Assembly (NCBI GenBank): GCA_029851415.1
Contig: CM056743.1
Coordinates: forward strand, 9,602,727-9,666,726
Reading direction: 5' to 3'
DNA length: 64,000 nucleotides
Origin: Eretmocerus hayati
Taxonomy: Eukaryota > Arthropoda > Insecta > Hymenoptera > Aphelinidae
The notes under the pieces: model-generated
Database searches by the model: none
What the model saw: only the letters and a program-made list of their open reading frames with translations
What the model was told of the DNA's origin: nothing
Shown: piece after piece, positions 12,008 to 25,000 of the stretch
Position numbering within the stretch: position 1 is the first letter of the stretch
Layout of the letters: each line of letters starts with the position of its first letter
Translations under genes and position numbers: made by a program

Positions 12008-15000
12008 ATGAGGCTGCTGGCGATTTTCGTGCTCGCTTGCGCGGGCTGCTGCTGCTGCCTCGTCCAGGCCAACTCGTGGGGTGAGTACCTGGTCTTATGT
12101 CTCTTTTGTGAACGACCTCCGCGAGAAAATTCCGAGCTTACGACGTGTGGTGTGAGCAGGCAGTTTTTCGGATTACGTAAAGCTTGCCCGAGTGCTGCAG
12201 CGCGCTCGAGGTGACACGCCGCTTTGTCGTTTGTGCTGCACTCGAGCTTTCGTGCCAACGTGACGATCTCCTACGATATAATACACATCTTCACTCTGAA
12301 TGTCTGCACATGCACCCAAAACACGCGTATCTGGTGTGTTAAACGGCTCAAATGCTCCGAAAAAGCGTGTGCATGCATACTTATGGATGCCACGTGCTCA
12401 CCGCGTCCATCCATCAGCGCGCTGCGATAAAACCTCCTAAGTACTCTGCAGCAGCTCCCGTCGAAATCGGGAAATTTGAAAGTGTGTCACAGCAGCTGGG
12501 CATCGGAGAAGCAGAGGCCGCGCGGTAAATGTCGTGCCCCGAATTCGCCGCTCGTCGCGCGAGATTTACATCAGATTTACATTCCATCACAGCCGCTCCA
12601 CAAGTGCTCTGTTTACATCGGATTGTCTCATTGATGGCTTACACCGCTCAATGACTGTTCTGCCCGATTTTAGTAACACAGCTATGCGAGCAGAAGCTGC
12701 ACAGTGCATTTGCTGATAACGCGCGTGCATCGGATGCAAACATGTACCTAACCGGCTCCGCTATCGATGCACGAGGATATCTCCGTCTCTGTCGCACAGG
12801 CCACGAGGTACTCCATTCTCGCGCCCCGGTCCGTCACGTACGCCACGATGCAGCTTCTGCGCACGCGCCACCCACATTTCCAACACATTCCTACGCGCGA
12901 CGAATTTCTTTCAGGTGAATTTTGGATTTTCATGAATGAAAGTTGTAGCTTCCTCGCGTAAAATCGCGACCAGGGCATCCACGGATCGCTCACGCATGCT
13001 GGGGTTACACCGGCGCGGCGCGCCGTCGGGGCAAGTTTCGAGCAGATCAAGATGCGTTGGTTTACGTAACGACGAGTACATGGGCTGACGTCTGCTAGGC
13101 TTCGATAACGCGCTCACCTGCTGCATGCATGATTGACTGTCACTCAGCTTTTCAGCTTGCGTGGAAAAGCCAATACCAATATGAAGAGCTGGATTTCGGT
13201 ATTGGCTCAATCGAGGTGGGTGTGAAATAATATGCCTGCGTCGATCCTTTTCGGATACGGTTTTCCCGAATACGAGCTGAATAAGTATAACTTTTCTACC
13301 ATATAAACATGACGCACGTTGTCCGATTGTGCGATTTCACCAATATACAAAGTACGTGGACGCCACAACCTCCCGATTTCCTAAAAAAAATTGCTTAGAC
13401 GTAGAAAAAAATTTGACCAGGCGCCTTTATCTGCTGCTGCATTAAGTATTCAGTGTACCCATATCCGCGTGAGATACCCTCTTCCCAATACGAATCTTCG
13501 TGTTTGTTAAGTCGGGAGGAGCACCCCGTTTTTCCAGGTACGGCACGTACGTAGATTTTTCCAATTTCTTTTGTCGTATCCCATATTGTTCACTTTTGAC
13601 ACATTTTTCTCTGAAAAATGAGCCAAATGATGGTGGATTGGCCCCGCTAGGAGGGGAAAAAATCTCAAATTTGGTCAACGGCATCTGCGTGCTCGATGAT
13701 GATTCTCTAGACTTCTTGTCAATATTCTCGTTCAGAATGCACTTGCATAATAATAATCAATTACAAGCTGCTCCGGTCAGGTCAGACTGTCTCGCAAGTT
13801 CTACTATGACGACGAAACTTTCCGCGTGTTCATAATATCGTCTGATATTCGTAATGCTTGCATACTTGAATTTTCAATTAATAATTGCTGCTACGACGAC
13901 AAATCGATTATGAATCTTCACGATTCACGTCAACAAGCTTTATTAGTAGATTGAAAGACTGAAATCATCTCGGAAAGCATCTTTAGCTGTTCTACTTTTG
14001 ACGGACGCTCTCGCGCAACATATATTATCTTGTAATCTGGCGACTGCGGCTCTCAAACTCAAACTGTGAAAATATATAAATTTGACCACGCGGCCGAGCA
14101 ATTTTCGCTCGAATCTTTGAGAAGCCGTATGTACATACATCGTTGTAACGAGAAGCTCGAGCTTGAGGCCTATTCTGGCTTGCAGCTGAGAAAGAGCACA
14201 AAAAATACTTGGAAAATGCGTTATGCTCGATCAATGTAGAACAACGCGTAAACGCCGCAACAGCTCGAGACATATATCCGGAGCAATAAGTTTCCGCGGA
14301 ACTACCCATGTAAGTATGACATCGGACCTCCTCATGAAATCACTCGTCGATGCCGGATGAACACGCACTTTGGCGGCTCCAGAATACAGTGTTGTGTTCA
14401 CGTTCGAGCAACATTCGAATTATTCCAAGGTGAGATCGGTGACAATATCTAATCAAATTGCAAATTTCAAATCACGGATTTGCGCATCTCGCTCTCGTAA
14501 AACTCGCATCGACTGCTGCAACGATGTATTACGTACCCCCGCGGATGCATACATTCATGTGATGCCTCGCTCGCAATGCATATCGCGGCGGCTAGCTTCG
14601 ACTCATCGGTGTACGATAAATAATCGGTGTGATATGTAGCCTATAGCCTTCGTCGTAACGCGATGTCCTAGCTGAACTTGAAATACAAATAATGTATGTA
14701 TGATGCACAAGAAGACTAAGTAAACAATAAAGGAAAAAATCATCACGTGATGCAACTTTTTCGCTCGCGTTGTTTCTCTATAGTGACGTGCCTCAGAGAG
14801 TAGAAGTGAAAAATCATCTGTATATCGCTGTTGCGAGAGAGATGCTCTTGGCTTTCGTGCTATCTCGGGATTTTCTCGTTTGACTGCGATGTGGAAAGTT
14901 ACCGTTCATTTCGCGGTGCATTTCCATGAATTTGTTCATCTTTTCACTCTTTGTCGAGTGGAATTGATGAAATTTGGTTGATTGAAATTCGATTTAGATA

Positions 15001-15962
15001 ACACTCACCTTGATGAACTTCAAGAAAACAAAGTATTTGTTCTTATTGCTCACAAATTCCCACCCCCCCCCTTCCCACACTGGCCCCAAAAAACTACGAA
15101 CTAAACTTAGCGCACCAACAAACTCGAAAGTCAATGATTAATTAATGCCTCTAGATTCGGGTAGAAGAAAAACTTGCGTATTCAAGCAACACCCGGCTAT
15201 GACTGTGTCAGTGAACCATCGATCACACCACCATGATTCAATTCAAACGTTGAGTATTCAAGTTGACTGAGCGAATTTGATATTGAACCGTCGTTGATTC
15301 TTCACTTATATTCATCTACTTATTGCTTTTGAGATATTCTAAAGCGATAATCAATTAGGGGTCTTTTCTCTCTCGAATTCTCTTCACGAAGTCGCTCCTA
15401 TATTCGAAAGAAGAGTCATACCATATGAATGAGGCTGCTTTTGCAAAGAAAAACGTAATTCGGTTGTCCAACACGGCGAGGCTGATCTCGCAGTTAGTTG
15501 GCTCATCTAATGCCCCCATCGCAAGGTTGTTGAACCATCGTATGTGCGTGAAAGTCGCACAAGCAAGCAATTCAGTCGTTACAATCGAAGAAAATACACG
15601 ACGACCCTGAAAAATGTGTCGGATGATGATCCAGACCAATGCCAAAAAAAAAAAACAAAAATCAAGGCCGCCAATAGTTCAAATAACACGTGGATTTTTT
15701 GATGCTCCATACAGAACGATGAACAAGTCAGCTTTGGAATTGAGCAACCAGAGTTATGTGCAATGTGCGAATACCCAGGTTTGAGATAAGTCGTTGAGTT
15801 ATTGTTATCGTCTGACTTACACTCGACAAATCGCTGCTGCAACCATATTGAGAGAGATCGCTGAAGAATTTGAACAAAATTCAGCTTCCACGGCTACCTC
15901 ATTCCCTTAATGTTGGACGATGGGAACGCAAATATAACGAGTACAGAGAGAAAGAGAGAGAG

Positions 15963-16004
<42 letters not shown>

Positions 16005-19000
16005 GGGAGAGCTGGTCGCGCTCAATCAATGAACTGGATCGGCTCTCGATTGAATATCCGTCGATTATTATGTTGGTTGGTCGATGAACCAATGATTAAA
16101 TGCTTGCGCTGTGCAAAATTTTGTCTCAGCTCAAGCTTTTTTATACAGCACATGCGGTGGTCATCAGCCGTAAACATTTGGGAATATATCTCATCGGAGT
16201 CATCTGCTGCAATAATAATAATAATGACATGCATGTATGCATTTCGGATTTATATCTGCTTCCCATTCCATTATTGAATTTTTTAATTCCGTTGTTGATA
16301 GGTATGGCAGCAGATGAACTGGCTCCTGTGATGATCGACCTCATCAAATTACAATTGTGAACAAATTTATTTAAAATCCCTACCGAATCACAGCTATAGT
16401 TGGTAACTCGCGTCACTTTCATCGACAATGTGTCGTGTCATGGAATTCACCCTGAGAACATGGAAACAGGTGATATCGCAGTAATATTCCGCTTACTTCT
16501 ATCAATCTGGGCAATGGGAGGGGGGGGGATCTAAGTAAAAATTTGTGCTCCAGAGGGTTTGAAGATGTACACCCTGGCGTTTTTTAAAATCATATTATTA
16601 CATGACTGCAAGCTAATTTTAATCAACGGGTCTGTTGATAAAGTGACATAGATCGATATTGGATTACTCCAATTCGATCTATGTACCTTCAAGGCACCTC
16701 GCAATTCGAGTGTCGCAACTTGAAGGATTTTGATGGAATTTCAATTACATGAAAATAAGATGAATATCGAAAAAATTTTGATCCTACGCTAAGAAAAAAT
16801 AAAATTTGTTTTCGATATTCATCTCATTTTCATGTATTTGAAATTCCATTAAAATCCTTCAAGTTACGACACTCGAATTGCGAGGTGCCTTGAAGGTACA
16901 TAGATCGAATTGGAGTAATCCAATATCGATATATGTCACTTAATCTACAGATCCGTTGATTAAAATTAGCTTGCATTAGCCGAGTCATGTAATAATATGA
17001 TTTGAAATTCCCGCGAGCTATAAAGTCTCGATCGTTCATATCGATCGAGACAAAAATTCATTCTAACTGGCGTTTTTTCGTTATCAACAAGTTTTAGAGC
17101 AAAATTATGTTTTGTGCCAAAAAAAACTCGGAAGATACGCAATTTTACGGAAAATTGTCCAGATTAAAGTGCATGGTAGAACGCAAAATTCCCCACGATG
17201 AAGGTCCTTACAAATTTCCCGGAAAACCCAACCCGGGCGCGGGAAATGCGCGAAAACCCCAACATGGGCTGTATATATGAAGCAGCCGACGATGCGCTAC
17301 TAAATTCGCGCTACCAGTTTGACAATTTCCAATTTAAAGGTAGGTGACCAAGTTCATCTTCAAGAGGATGAAATTCCCTTTGAGATGGTGTAGATGGTGT
17401 GTATGGTGATTATTGATAGAGGCATTAACTTTATTGAGACGGAGTTCTCGTATAAATGAGTGAAAAGCCGATGAAACAAAAGTGTCCCGAGATTTCTTTG
17501 ATAAGCTTGCGCTAAAACCCGACCTAATTGTGTGAGCACATGCTTGTTTTGGCACTTTATTTCGCGCTACTTTGAGAGATATATAATCCGACGCAGCTTG
17601 AATCACTCTCCATCCAATGGTCCAATTTTCTCAATTATTCCAGTTCAACCATTCATGCATTGGGCTATTGATCTTCTGACTGTTGGATATCGCCTCTCGT
17701 CCGTATCTACTCGTCGATCCGCGGAGTATGCTCATTATTTTATGCGAATTTTCATGTAGGATCAATCTTATTCTTATCTCGAATTGAAGAGCTGCTCTCT
17801 CGCGAAACTGTTCAAATCTGCATGCTGCGGGAGCCCATTCGGCGTTTTCCTGCGACACGCTGGTGTTGATTGCTGTACTTTGCCCTTAGGGTGATGGCAG
17901 ACAGCGCGCTACGACATGAATCTCACGACACGACACGACACTGCCCGAAACGACACGAAATTCGACCCGGTGAACTCAACCATCGATGGATTTGACTCAT
18001 TTCCATGATCCATGACTGGTACTGTAAAAATAAATTCAATCCAGTGGTGGTTGGTTCGCCGGAATGAATTTCGTGTCGTTTCGAGCAGTGTCGTGTCGTG
18101 TCGTGTCGTGAGATTCGTATCGTAGCGGGTTGTCTGTCATCACCCTTAAGCTGCCTTGCTTACGAATTCGTGCCACGCGGTATTCGGTTCGAGCGAGTCT
18201 GATCTAAGAGTGCTAAGATCATACTATCATGACCACACAAATTTTGCATGAGTCCCGCCCTTTGCCTGTCCGAGAGTAATTTTTATTTTTGATATACACT
18301 GCGCAAATCAAAAGTTTCAGGAGACCCAACATTTTATTTCCAATTTTGTAAGTGAAAATACCAGCCTCTACTTAAACAGAAAGGAGTTTATCAGGGCTTA
18401 TTTGGAAGGTTTTTTCACATACTTGAAGGTGACAACATTATTCACTTTTATCAGTAAGAATCTGAATTTTCCCAATTCGAACTTGAAGAAGTGCCAATTC
18501 CGATGGTCTTTCAAAAAATCTCTTGGCTCCGGTAGCTCAAAAGTACAAGAGTATTCTGGAATGGAACTGGAATGACTTGAAAGTACTAATCTAGAGCTTT
18601 GAGATCCGTTTTCCAACATCCTCCTACGTTACTCTTACTCCGAGCTATGCCATTTTCTCTGAGGAGAGTTTTTCCGAAAAACTTGCACCCGTATTAAATA
18701 ATGACGAAACAATCACTTTTCGGGGCATGTACCAAAGGACTCTCGTTTTTTTGACCTTGATATAGAAGACAGATACCAGGGTCAGAGATTATATACGCAT
18801 TTCTCTATCTTTTTCAAATTTAAGTGTTAACAACAGTTTTTACGAAAAGTGTTTCTTCACAGAAAACATGCGCATCAGAAAACGTCATAGCTCGGAGTAG
18901 AAGTAACGTAGAAGGATGTTGGAAAACGGATTCCAAAGTTCTAGACTTGTACTTTCAGGTCTTTTGAGATCCATTCTACAATATTCCTGTACTTTTCAGC

Positions 19001-22000
19001 TGCCGGAGGCGGGAGATTCTTCAAAAAATCATCGAAATTGGCATTTTTTCAAGCTCAAATTGGGGAGATGCACATTCGTACTGACAGAAGTGAACAACGC
19101 CATCTTTAATTACGGGAAAAGACCTTCCAAATAAGCCCTGATAATAGTCTTTTTCGGCCGAGTAGAGCAGAGTAGTTCCAGTCAGAAAATTGGAAGAAAA
19201 ATGTGGGTGTCCTGAAACTTTTGACCGGTAGTGTAAGTGCGCAATTGATTTGGTTATGCTGGATTGAAGTTCTAAAAAATTAAAGCTCTCGATAGCAATG
19301 GAAAAAATCTTCAATATGCATGCATCCAAGCCCATTTCGCCACAAGGCACCTCTCGGGAAAGACTGAAACTAAGAGATCGAATTGGCAAAATCTGCCTGC
19401 GAATTCTGTGGCTAGAATCAAAGAGATCATTGGACTAGCAAGTTCTAACATATCTCCCAGCTGTCGTATAACCAAAGTTCAATATCAGTGTGGCCAAGGT
19501 CGTCTCTCTCTGATAAGGTAGCTCAAACTTCCTGTTCACCCTTATTGAAAGCTCGATCTCGTTTAGTCTCGCACAACTTTTCCATTTACGCTCCGCGTGC
19601 TTCAACTTTCAAGTTCAGCCCTGTTCTGACTTCTTTCCGACTTCGGAATACATAACGCCGCAATGTTTATATAGTCTGACGAGGAAAAATCAGCGGTTGT
19701 TGTCTAATTACCGATTATTCAATTTTGCGATTAGATGCCCATCAGCATTGATCGGTATTGAAGGAAGCCATGGTAGATCTCACAGCGAGGAAGATGACCA
19801 TTACCTCCGGCTGCCCGGCGAACTTTACCAACTCAACTGAGCGCATAATTTTTTTTTTTTTTTTAAATTGTGCAACCTCCATCACATTCTGTGGCTTACA
19901 TTCTGCCGAGTTAGCTCGTTGCCGCTACGCTGCGCTCTCCTGCCCTCGAGTCGCAATTTTCACCCAGATCACTTTTTTGCTTGATTGCACTAATTATATC
20001 AACTTCATGTCATACCTCGGCCGCATGGGAGAAAAACCACCGCGAACACAAGCGTCCAAGATGATGATGAGTTGGATCTCGAATGAGAAATCTACGCCTG
20101 AGTAGTGCGGCTGACGTCCTCGTGCACCTCGATCGGTCTAAAATTACGATAGAAAGAGATAGCGATGCAAGAAAAGAATTCAAGCTCAGCAGCTTCGCGA
20201 GCTGTGCATGACTTTCGATGGCCGCGCTTCTCCTATAACGCAGTGTCGAAGTGACACGGACACACACACTTACTAATTTGTATATTTGGCGAGAGAGCTG
20301 CCCCCATGGGCGCCAAAGGAATTTTTTCATTCCTCACGTACGCCACTCACGATTCTTCTTTTGATTGATGATGATATTGTGTGTACGTGTAGTTTAGAAC
20401 ATATCGTGGCTCGTCTTCGACGATGATCGATCCAACTGATGAGCACGCGCGATCCCGGTTGATTTTGCCGGGAGATGAGTGTTCCAACTCTGCATCGCGG
20501 AGATCCGGCTAAAACTCTTGGAATAGTCTTCTTTCAGCACCAATAATAATCTATGTAATTATACCATAATTATCATCATTAGGCCGTAACTTGGAAACGA
20601 TAGATCTGTAGGGCGCATAACTTCAGATATATTTTTTTAGTGATTAGGAAAATAGTTCCGGAGTTTCAGACGAATTCGTTACCCAAATCCGAATCGCTCT
20701 TCTTTGTTGATTCGTGAAAAAATTAGAAAAAATTGATTGTGGCCGGTTGAATCAATGGTATTCCTTGGGCGTTCGTGGGGAAAGCTTACCCCAAATTGTG
20801 GAGAGATATGCTTGCATGTGTTCTGCGGTCCTCTTGTGCACTGTGTACCGATACTAATCTGTGCAGTCGTGAATTGTTTTTCATCGATTTTGAGGAAGTA
20901 ACAATTATGCATTTTCCCAACGTGCGATGAATTTTATACTTCGGTAATGCGTGGTTTTTTCAAACGAGATCATCTCATTCTGGACACTATATTTGTATTT
21001 TTCCACGTTTCATTGAGCACACGAGTGGTTACAAATCGTCGTTCGAAATTTGACGAGAAAAGTCTTGAATTTTAAATGAGGATAAGATGCAATCATTACG
21101 ATTATTATGTGCTCAAACGAGGAACATCTCGTATCTGACGATGCTTGCACAGAACAGTTTACCCTTGAATTTTACCGTTTATTGGGTTATTTATATTTAA
21201 ATTTTCGTGACGAAGGAAATCGAAGCATAAAATTGCGCGTTCGAGTCATTCGGCGTCAGGAGAGTACTAGGGATGATGCATCTCGACTTAGGGGAATATG
21301 ATTTCTTTGCAGGTTTTTTTTACCCTACTCAGAGAGCAAAGCGAGCAGAGACTGAATATCTCGTATGATTCGTGTGTTTCAGATCTAGCTGTGACTGTGG
21401 GCAACGAGATAGACTTCATCTCGCGAGACGGAAGTCAGATAAACAAAATAAGCATCTCCGATGCGATCAACCTCGTTGCAATGGCCTACGACGATGACAG
21501 CTACACAATGTTCCTCAGCGATGCCAAAAATCGCGATTTCTCTATTCTGAGCGTCGACATGATGGCGAAGAATATCACAGCTAAGCCTTTACTAAAGAGT
21601 GAGTTTCCATCCGATTTATATTATTCCCCCATTTGCAAGATCTCTATATGTCTGGTGAATGTTTTTCTCGTGATGAAGACGACGCGACTCGTTTGAACTG
21701 TTTAAGCACGCTCGAATAGGGATTTTTTCTGATCATGATTTTCGTCTTACTGTGCATTGAAAGCTTATAGTTGGACGAGGAGGTGTCTGCAAAAAAATTC
21801 CGACTGAGCCATGCATGTGTAGCGATGTTTATCAGATATTGTTGAAAATTCTAGAAAACTCGATGTTTCCAAAAGTATTCTAATGAGATTCACAAAACGA
21901 TGCTTGTGACATTTTCTGCGCATAATTTGAGAAACGTCAGACTTGATGGCAGTTACTACGAAGCTTTATGCTTTGGTTTCGCAGAGTAAGATACATGATT

Positions 22001-25000
22001 TTTCCTCGACTTTTTGCTTATCAAAATCTCCACAATGAACTGAATTTTCGCGTTTTCTGCGTATTCCAGGTATAAGATATCTATACCACATAATTAACTT
22101 TCGTTCAAAATTATTTTTTCGGGTAGAAAACTTCCGGTAGATATTTCATACACACATGACACTCCTCTCTCGTGTAGAAAAATCTCAGAAGTGCTGCTCA
22201 TCCGTATCGATGAATTACACAGATCAAAGCTATACAATAGTGAACTTGAATGGGATACTATACATCGTTGCAGGAGATAAAGACTCGCAGAAGGTGCACA
22301 GTATGGCCTTCGACAGTAGCAGTAGATGGCTGTTCTGGTCGAGTGATCGGGCCATCATGAAGATGAAAATACCTCTAAATGCCACCGAACCGTCTCATCC
22401 AGAGCTGCTGCACAGGCTCGAAACTCAAAGCCCGAGGGGCATTGCCCTCGACCTCTGCAACAGGTAAGCACTCGCTTCTTTTCTATACTTGACATGCCCC
22501 GAAACACACGCTTATGCAATGATCATAAGTAAGGTAAGTGTATCCAACTTGCCCCCATTAAGCCATTTTCTTATAATAACTTTGGTCTACCTCAACAATT
22601 TTCAACGTGCTTTAGCTCATTTTAAAGCTTGTTCTATAAGATCTTTAGAATGAATCTAAATACATTCAAATTCAATTAAACGGAGCCGAGCTGTCTTAAC
22701 TTTTCCAAAAAGTGATTTTTCAGAGTTTACAAAATGGTGTACCCAACTTGCCCCCCCCCCCCGCGTAAAAATGAATTCTATTGGCAATATATTGGCGCAA
22801 TATTGGCAATTGCTATGGCCAATATATTGGCAATATATTGGAAAAGCAATTTCCAATATAGCTCCAATATTGCGGCAAACAACACTATCCAATATGGCGC
22901 CCATATATTGCTAAAAAAATTTTTTTAATTCTAAAATGGCCAAATTTCGTACTGAAAATTGCATGAAACGATGAAAAATGATATCAGTGGCATGCTACGT
23001 TGCTTAAAGTATTGGACGTGTCTTTTGAAGCACTGAAATGATTGTTTTGAATACAAGAAGTGGATTGATATTGAATTGCATGCATTTACTTTGACCTACA
23101 GTCTACATACATTCCACCATCTCTTGGCTCTCATTCTTTGGAAACGCAGTGAAAAGTATGAGCCGTTCAGTCGCGATAACAGAATTTGTTACAAATTTTT
23201 AATAGCTCTTAGGAGCTACTCAAAAGTATCACATCAAAGATCCTAGTACAGTGATCTGGCAGCAACCAATTCTCACGCTATATCGTTGTGAACAATTAGC
23301 TGGGCACGACACATTTCATGGATTTGGGCTCTCGATTTGTGCTACAATTTCGACCATCGCCAGCGCTCGGTTCGATTGACAGTTTGGCCAGCTTGGCTAT
23401 AACGAAGAATCGGATTTTGCATCAGGACTAGCTCTCTTTTCGCTGACTCTCTTCTCGATTTTTCTCAATCCCGCGCCGAGCCACTCAACTCTCGACCTAC
23501 AAAATATAATACAACACAAAGCATCAGATTCATTACAATTTGGGCCATGATCGTGGCTAAATACGCGGAGCGACATCGCCAGCCGGCAGATAGTTGAGTT
23601 TTTGAACATCTCATACATGCCGCGCTTTCGTGCTTCTTATTACAAAACTATCCAAAATAAAAAAAAATGAGGACTCGGTCTGATACGTAACATGCACATA
23701 GCAGAATTAGCAGAGGTTATCTGGCCTTACTCATTGAAAAATCGAGTGTATTTTATGATCAAATTGGGGTACTTATCTGATTCGCCAGTACTTCTATCGA
23801 CTCGACGCCAATTCTGAAACCGGTCCGATTCTACTCGTAAAATCCCTTGGAAAAAGAGTCAGTTCAGCATCTGAATGTTGCACGATTTTTGTCGTTTCGA
23901 GGGCCTAGCATGAGCTGAAGAGACGTGATATTTGGCTTGTAAACAAACAAACTAGTCTGCTTTGTTCTCTTGGTCGTGCCCAGCTAATTGTTCACAATGA
24001 TATTGCGTGAGAATTGGTTGCTGCCAGATCACTGTACTAGGATCTCTGATGTGATACTTTTGAGTAGCTCCTAAGAGCTATTAAAAATTTGTAACAAATT
24101 CTGTTATCGCGACTGAATGGCTCATACTTTTCACTGCGTTTCCAAAGAATGAGAGCCAAGAGATGGTGGAATGTACGTAGACTGTAGGTCAAAATAAATG
24201 CATGCAATTCAATATCAATCCACTTTTTGTATTCAAAACAATCATTTCAGTGCTTCAAAAGACACGTCCAATACTATAAGCAATGTGGCATGCCACTGAT
24301 ATCATTTTTCATCGTTTCATGCAATTTTCAGTTCAACATTTGGCCATTTTAAAATTAAAAAAATTTTTTTAGCAATATATGGGCGCAATATTGGATAGTG
24401 TTGTTTGCCGCAATATTGGAGCTATATTGGAAATTGCTTTTCCAATATATTGGCCATAGCAATTGCCAATATTGCGCCAATATATTGCCAATAGAATTCA
24501 TTTTTATGCATTTTTGGGCCCATTTAGCCATTTCCTCAACAACTCTAGTTTACCTCAATATTTTCCTACGTATTTAAGCTCATTTTGAAGCTGGTTCGAG
24601 GACCTCAAAAATGCCTTGAGCTACAATCTAATTTCGATGAATTGGAGCCGGATTGTCTCAATTCTTCCAAAATGAATGATGATGGACATCGGCTATAGAG
24701 TGTTTTTATCGTCGTGCACGCACATTTGGAGCTTTTCGCCAGTCCGAAACGCTGTTTCCTACCTATTTTGATGTGATAAACGCGTTTTGAATGGTAAAAA
24801 AAGTTGTACTGCACGTCCTTTTGAGATAATTATACGGGGGCATGTTGGGTACACTCCTATGTTGGCATCCTTGTCTTGCAAATCGCCTTCATGTTTTGGA
24901 CATAAAACAGCTCCAAATGCGAGTTTTGCAACTCTGAAGAATGAATTTTGAAGGTCTTGAAACAAGAAATCGAATGCGCTAAGGTTCGTCAAGATTGGTT

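Noticed and set aside
15870..16277. 135-residue plus-strand open frame
   Set aside because: Its core is encoded by a GA/GT microsatellite and the rest has no domain.
18398..19134. Two similar frames of about 72 residues on opposite strands
   Set aside because: They are the two arms of the Tc1-like foldback element at 18297-19233.
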